Positions 22,096 to 23,627 of a stretch of DNA of 23,627 nucleotides are shown here, piece by piece (the stretch's first letter is position 1; the number at the start of each line of letters is the position of its first letter). The stretch spans positions 1 through 23,627 of the forward strand of contig JBAWAP010000010.1 of assembly GCA_049589355.1 (NCBI GenBank). Direction: 5' to 3'. Under the pieces are notes generated by a model. That model saw only the letters and a program-made list of their open reading frames with translations, made no database searches and was not told the DNA's origin. Position numbers and translations under genes: made by a program. The stretch is from JBAWAP01 sp049589355 (GTDB lineage: Bacteria > Chloroflexota > Anaerolineae > VGOG01).

Positions 22096-23304
22096 ATGGA
22101 GACCATTACGCGAACCACGTGCCGTCTTTGTGGATCGGGCGATCTGCGTGACGTGTTCTCGCTTGGCGACCAGTATGTCAACGACTTTGTTCCACCTGAA
22201 AGAATCGGCAAGGGCCTGAAGGCGCCGCTTGAACTCGTCATGTGCGGTCGCTGTTCCTTGCTGCAACTACGGCACACAGCCCCGCAGGAACTCTTGTACA
22301 CGCGCCATTACTGGTACCGGTCCGGGGTCACGGATACCATGCGTCGGGCCTTGCGGGACATCACCGAGGAAATAGAAGCCATGGTGCCACTCAACCCCGG
22401 GGACGTTGTGTTGGACATTGGTGCCAATGACGGTACCATGCTGGCGAGTTACACCGCAAAGGGAATTCGCCGGGTCGGGTGTGAGCCAGCGAATAACCTC
22501 GTAGACATGTTGAGAGAAAATGCCGACTACGTCATGCACGACTTCTGGAATTACGAGCGATATATGGAACTGGCCGGCCAATGGGGATTTGGAAAAGCCA
22601 GGGTCATCACGGCCATCGGCATGTTCTACGATTTGGAGGATCCCAACAAGTTCATTGAAGATGCCCGGAAAGCCCTGACAGACGATGGCATCTTCGTTGC
22701 CCAACTAATGTGCCTGGCCCCGATGATCGAGAAGAATGATGTCGGGAATATCTGCCACGAACATCTGGAATACTACTCGCTTGAGTCGCTCAAGTATCTC
22801 TTCGAGACGAACGGCCTTGAGATGTTCAAGATTGAAGAGAATGATGTGAACGGCGGCAGCTACCGGATCTTTGCCCGGCACTATAAGGGCACAGGGATTT
22901 CCTTCGAGGAGAAGTTCACACTGGATGACATCCTGGCGTTTGCCAAACGGATCCAGGAGAACCGTGATCGTTGTGTTGCTTTCATCAAAAGCGAGGTGGC
23001 TAAAGGTAAGCGTGTGTACGTCTATGGCGCGTCTACCAAGGGCAATGTGATCCTGCAACACTACGGCCTGGATTACACCCTGATCACTGCCGCAGCGGAG
23101 CGCAGTCCTGAAAAATGGGGCAAATACACCATCGGGACGTGGATCCCCATCGTGTCCGAAGAAGAGGCCAGGAAAGCCCAACCGGACTATTTCCTAGTGT
23201 TGCCCTGGGCGTTCTTTAAGGAGTTCTATGAGCGCGAAAGGGAATGGCGTTCGCGCGGCGGACAGTTCATCGTGCCCTTGCCTGAGTTCAGAGTTGTACC
23301 ATGA
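22096..23304 (+). CDS. Sugar C-methyltransferase (TylC3/NovU/KijD1-like)
   Basis: A 402-residue three-domain enzyme that transfers methyl from SAM to a carbon of a keto nucleotide sugar. The zinc domain has C9-x2-C12 and C50-x2-C53. The SAM domain has VVLDIGANDGTML (~103-115). The active-site segment ICHEHLEYYSLESL (H221, E222, H223, Y226-Y227) is the hallmark of C-methyltransferases, and the C-terminal Rossmann-like domain includes VYVYGASTKGNVILQHYGL. The ribosome site ggaggt precedes ATG 22096. It ends in an ATGA overlap with the Nudix gene, and the cupin lies 24 bases upstream. The three genes may make and edit a branched sugar donor. Confidence 0.92.
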   Translation: METITRTTCRLCGSGDLRDVFSLGDQYVNDFVPPERIGKGLKAPLELVMCGRCSLLQLRHTAPQELLYTRHYWYRSGVTDTMRRALRDITEEIEAMVPLNPGDVVLDIGANDGTMLASYTAKGIRRVGCEPANNLVDMLRENADYVMHDFWNYERYMELAGQWGFGKARVITAIGMFYDLEDPNKFIEDARKALTDDGIFVAQLMCLAPMIEKNDVGNICHEHLEYYSLESLKYLFETNGLEMFKIEENDVNGGSYRIFARHYKGTGISFEEKFTLDDILAFAKRIQENRDRCVAFIKSEVAKGKRVYVYGASTKGNVILQHYGLDYTLITAAAERSPEKWGKYTIGTWIPIVSEEEARKAQPDYFLVLPWAFFKEFYEREREWRSRGGQFIVPLPEFRVVP

Positions 23305-23627
23305 TCTCGACCGAGCAGTATACCGAGATCGTCCGAGTTCTGCCTATCCTGTGCGTTGATGTTGTCGTCATGAACACCAACGGCGAGTACCTTTTGGTCA
23401 AGAGGGCCAACGAGCCTCGCAAGGGGCACTGGTGGGTGATTGGCGGACGAGTGTTCAGGGGGGAAACCATGGAGCAGGCCGCGATCCGGAAAGTCAAGGA
23501 AGAGGTCGGCCTAGATGCCCAATCGTTTCGCCCCATTGGCTACTACGAAGAAGTGTTTGGCAAGAACCCTTTCGGACTGGCCAGCGAACTGCACGCGGTC
23601 AGCATCGTGTTCTCGGCAGTGGTAGAT
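23301..23627 (+). CDS. Nudix hydrolase, GDP-mannose hydrolase-like (partial, runs off the end)
   Basis: 109 codons from ATG 23301 (ATGA overlap with the previous stop) to the window end. YLLVKRANEPRKGHWWVIGG then GRVFRGETMEQAAIRKVKEEVGL is a Nudix box, with the E of the central RE replaced by K but the catalytic EE retained. The GGRV start and KRxNEPxxGxWWxxGG lead-in are like GDP-mannose mannosyl hydrolases (Gmm/WcaH), which remove GDP-mannose or GDP-glucose. It may tune donor pools for the adjacent C-methyltransferase pathway. The C-terminus lies outside the window. Confidence 0.85.
   Translation, partial: MISTEQYTEIVRVLPILCVDVVVMNTNGEYLLVKRANEPRKGHWWVIGGRVFRGETMEQAAIRKVKEEVGLDAQSFRPIGYYEEVFGKNPFGLASELHAVSIVFSAVVD

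Overview
The window is a surface-polysaccharide / glycan-decoration locus. Every gene I can support lies on the + strand, and most neighbours overlap by a few bases (ATGA or GTGA junctions at 5967, 15014, 16171, 19235, 23301), so the long central block from 2571 to 20485 looks like one transcriptional unit or a few. The GC content is mixed, start codons include GTG and TTG, and there are dispersed intergenic repeats (aattcgtggcaaa-type units and a tcctgagctcagtcgaagga-type unit). With the protein repertoire, this suggests a free-living environmental bacterium. Chloroflexota is my best guess, but it rests on general resemblance and not on any marker gene.

Region 1 (1-2570) is a scrap-yard. It holds a nested inverted-repeat structure (39-162), a promoter-like sequence, and decayed gene ends. 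A truncated Wzt ATPase copy (446-1051) is joined abruptly to the last codons of a PIN-like gene (1054-1133), followed by only the N-terminus of a UDP-GlcNAc 2-epimerase (1140-1253). An intact small gene pair (1469-2363, possibly toxin-antitoxin-like) and a cluster of dispersed repeats follow. The repeats run right up to the start codon of the full-length wzt.

Region 2 (2571-9281) has the intact Wzt ATPase of an ABC polysaccharide exporter, a methyltransferase-pyruvyltransferase fusion, a ParB-like/methyltransferase fusion, a CMP-nonulosonate synthetase fused to a HAD phosphatase (neuA-like), and a short neuB-like synthase. NeuB makes the nonulosonic (sialic-type) acid or its 9-phosphate, the HAD domain could dephosphorylate it, and NeuA would activate it with CTP.

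Region 3 (9297-20485) contains a GT-B capsule-type transferase, an AT-rich radical SAM enzyme with SPASM-like cysteines at the wrong end, a TIGR04325-type methyltransferase, another methyltransferase, an SDR epimerase without the usual tyrosine, a DegT aminotransferase carrying an in-frame microsatellite, a DXD glycosyltransferase, a DUF115/MptE-like protein (candidate nonulosonyltransferase), a GT2 gene broken by an in-frame amber codon, and a GT4-type glycosyltransferase.

Region 4 (20486-23627) has a multiply damaged IS transposase, then a cupin, a sugar C-methyltransferase and the start of a GDP-mannose-hydrolase-like Nudix gene running off the end.

Together these genes build nucleotide-activated sugars (CMP-nonulosonate, an amino sugar, a C-methylated sugar), transfer them, decorate the glycan with methyl and pyruvyl groups, and export the chain through an ABC transporter. 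Its permease partner (Wzm) is not in the window, and I see no polymerase, flippase or initiating transferase either.
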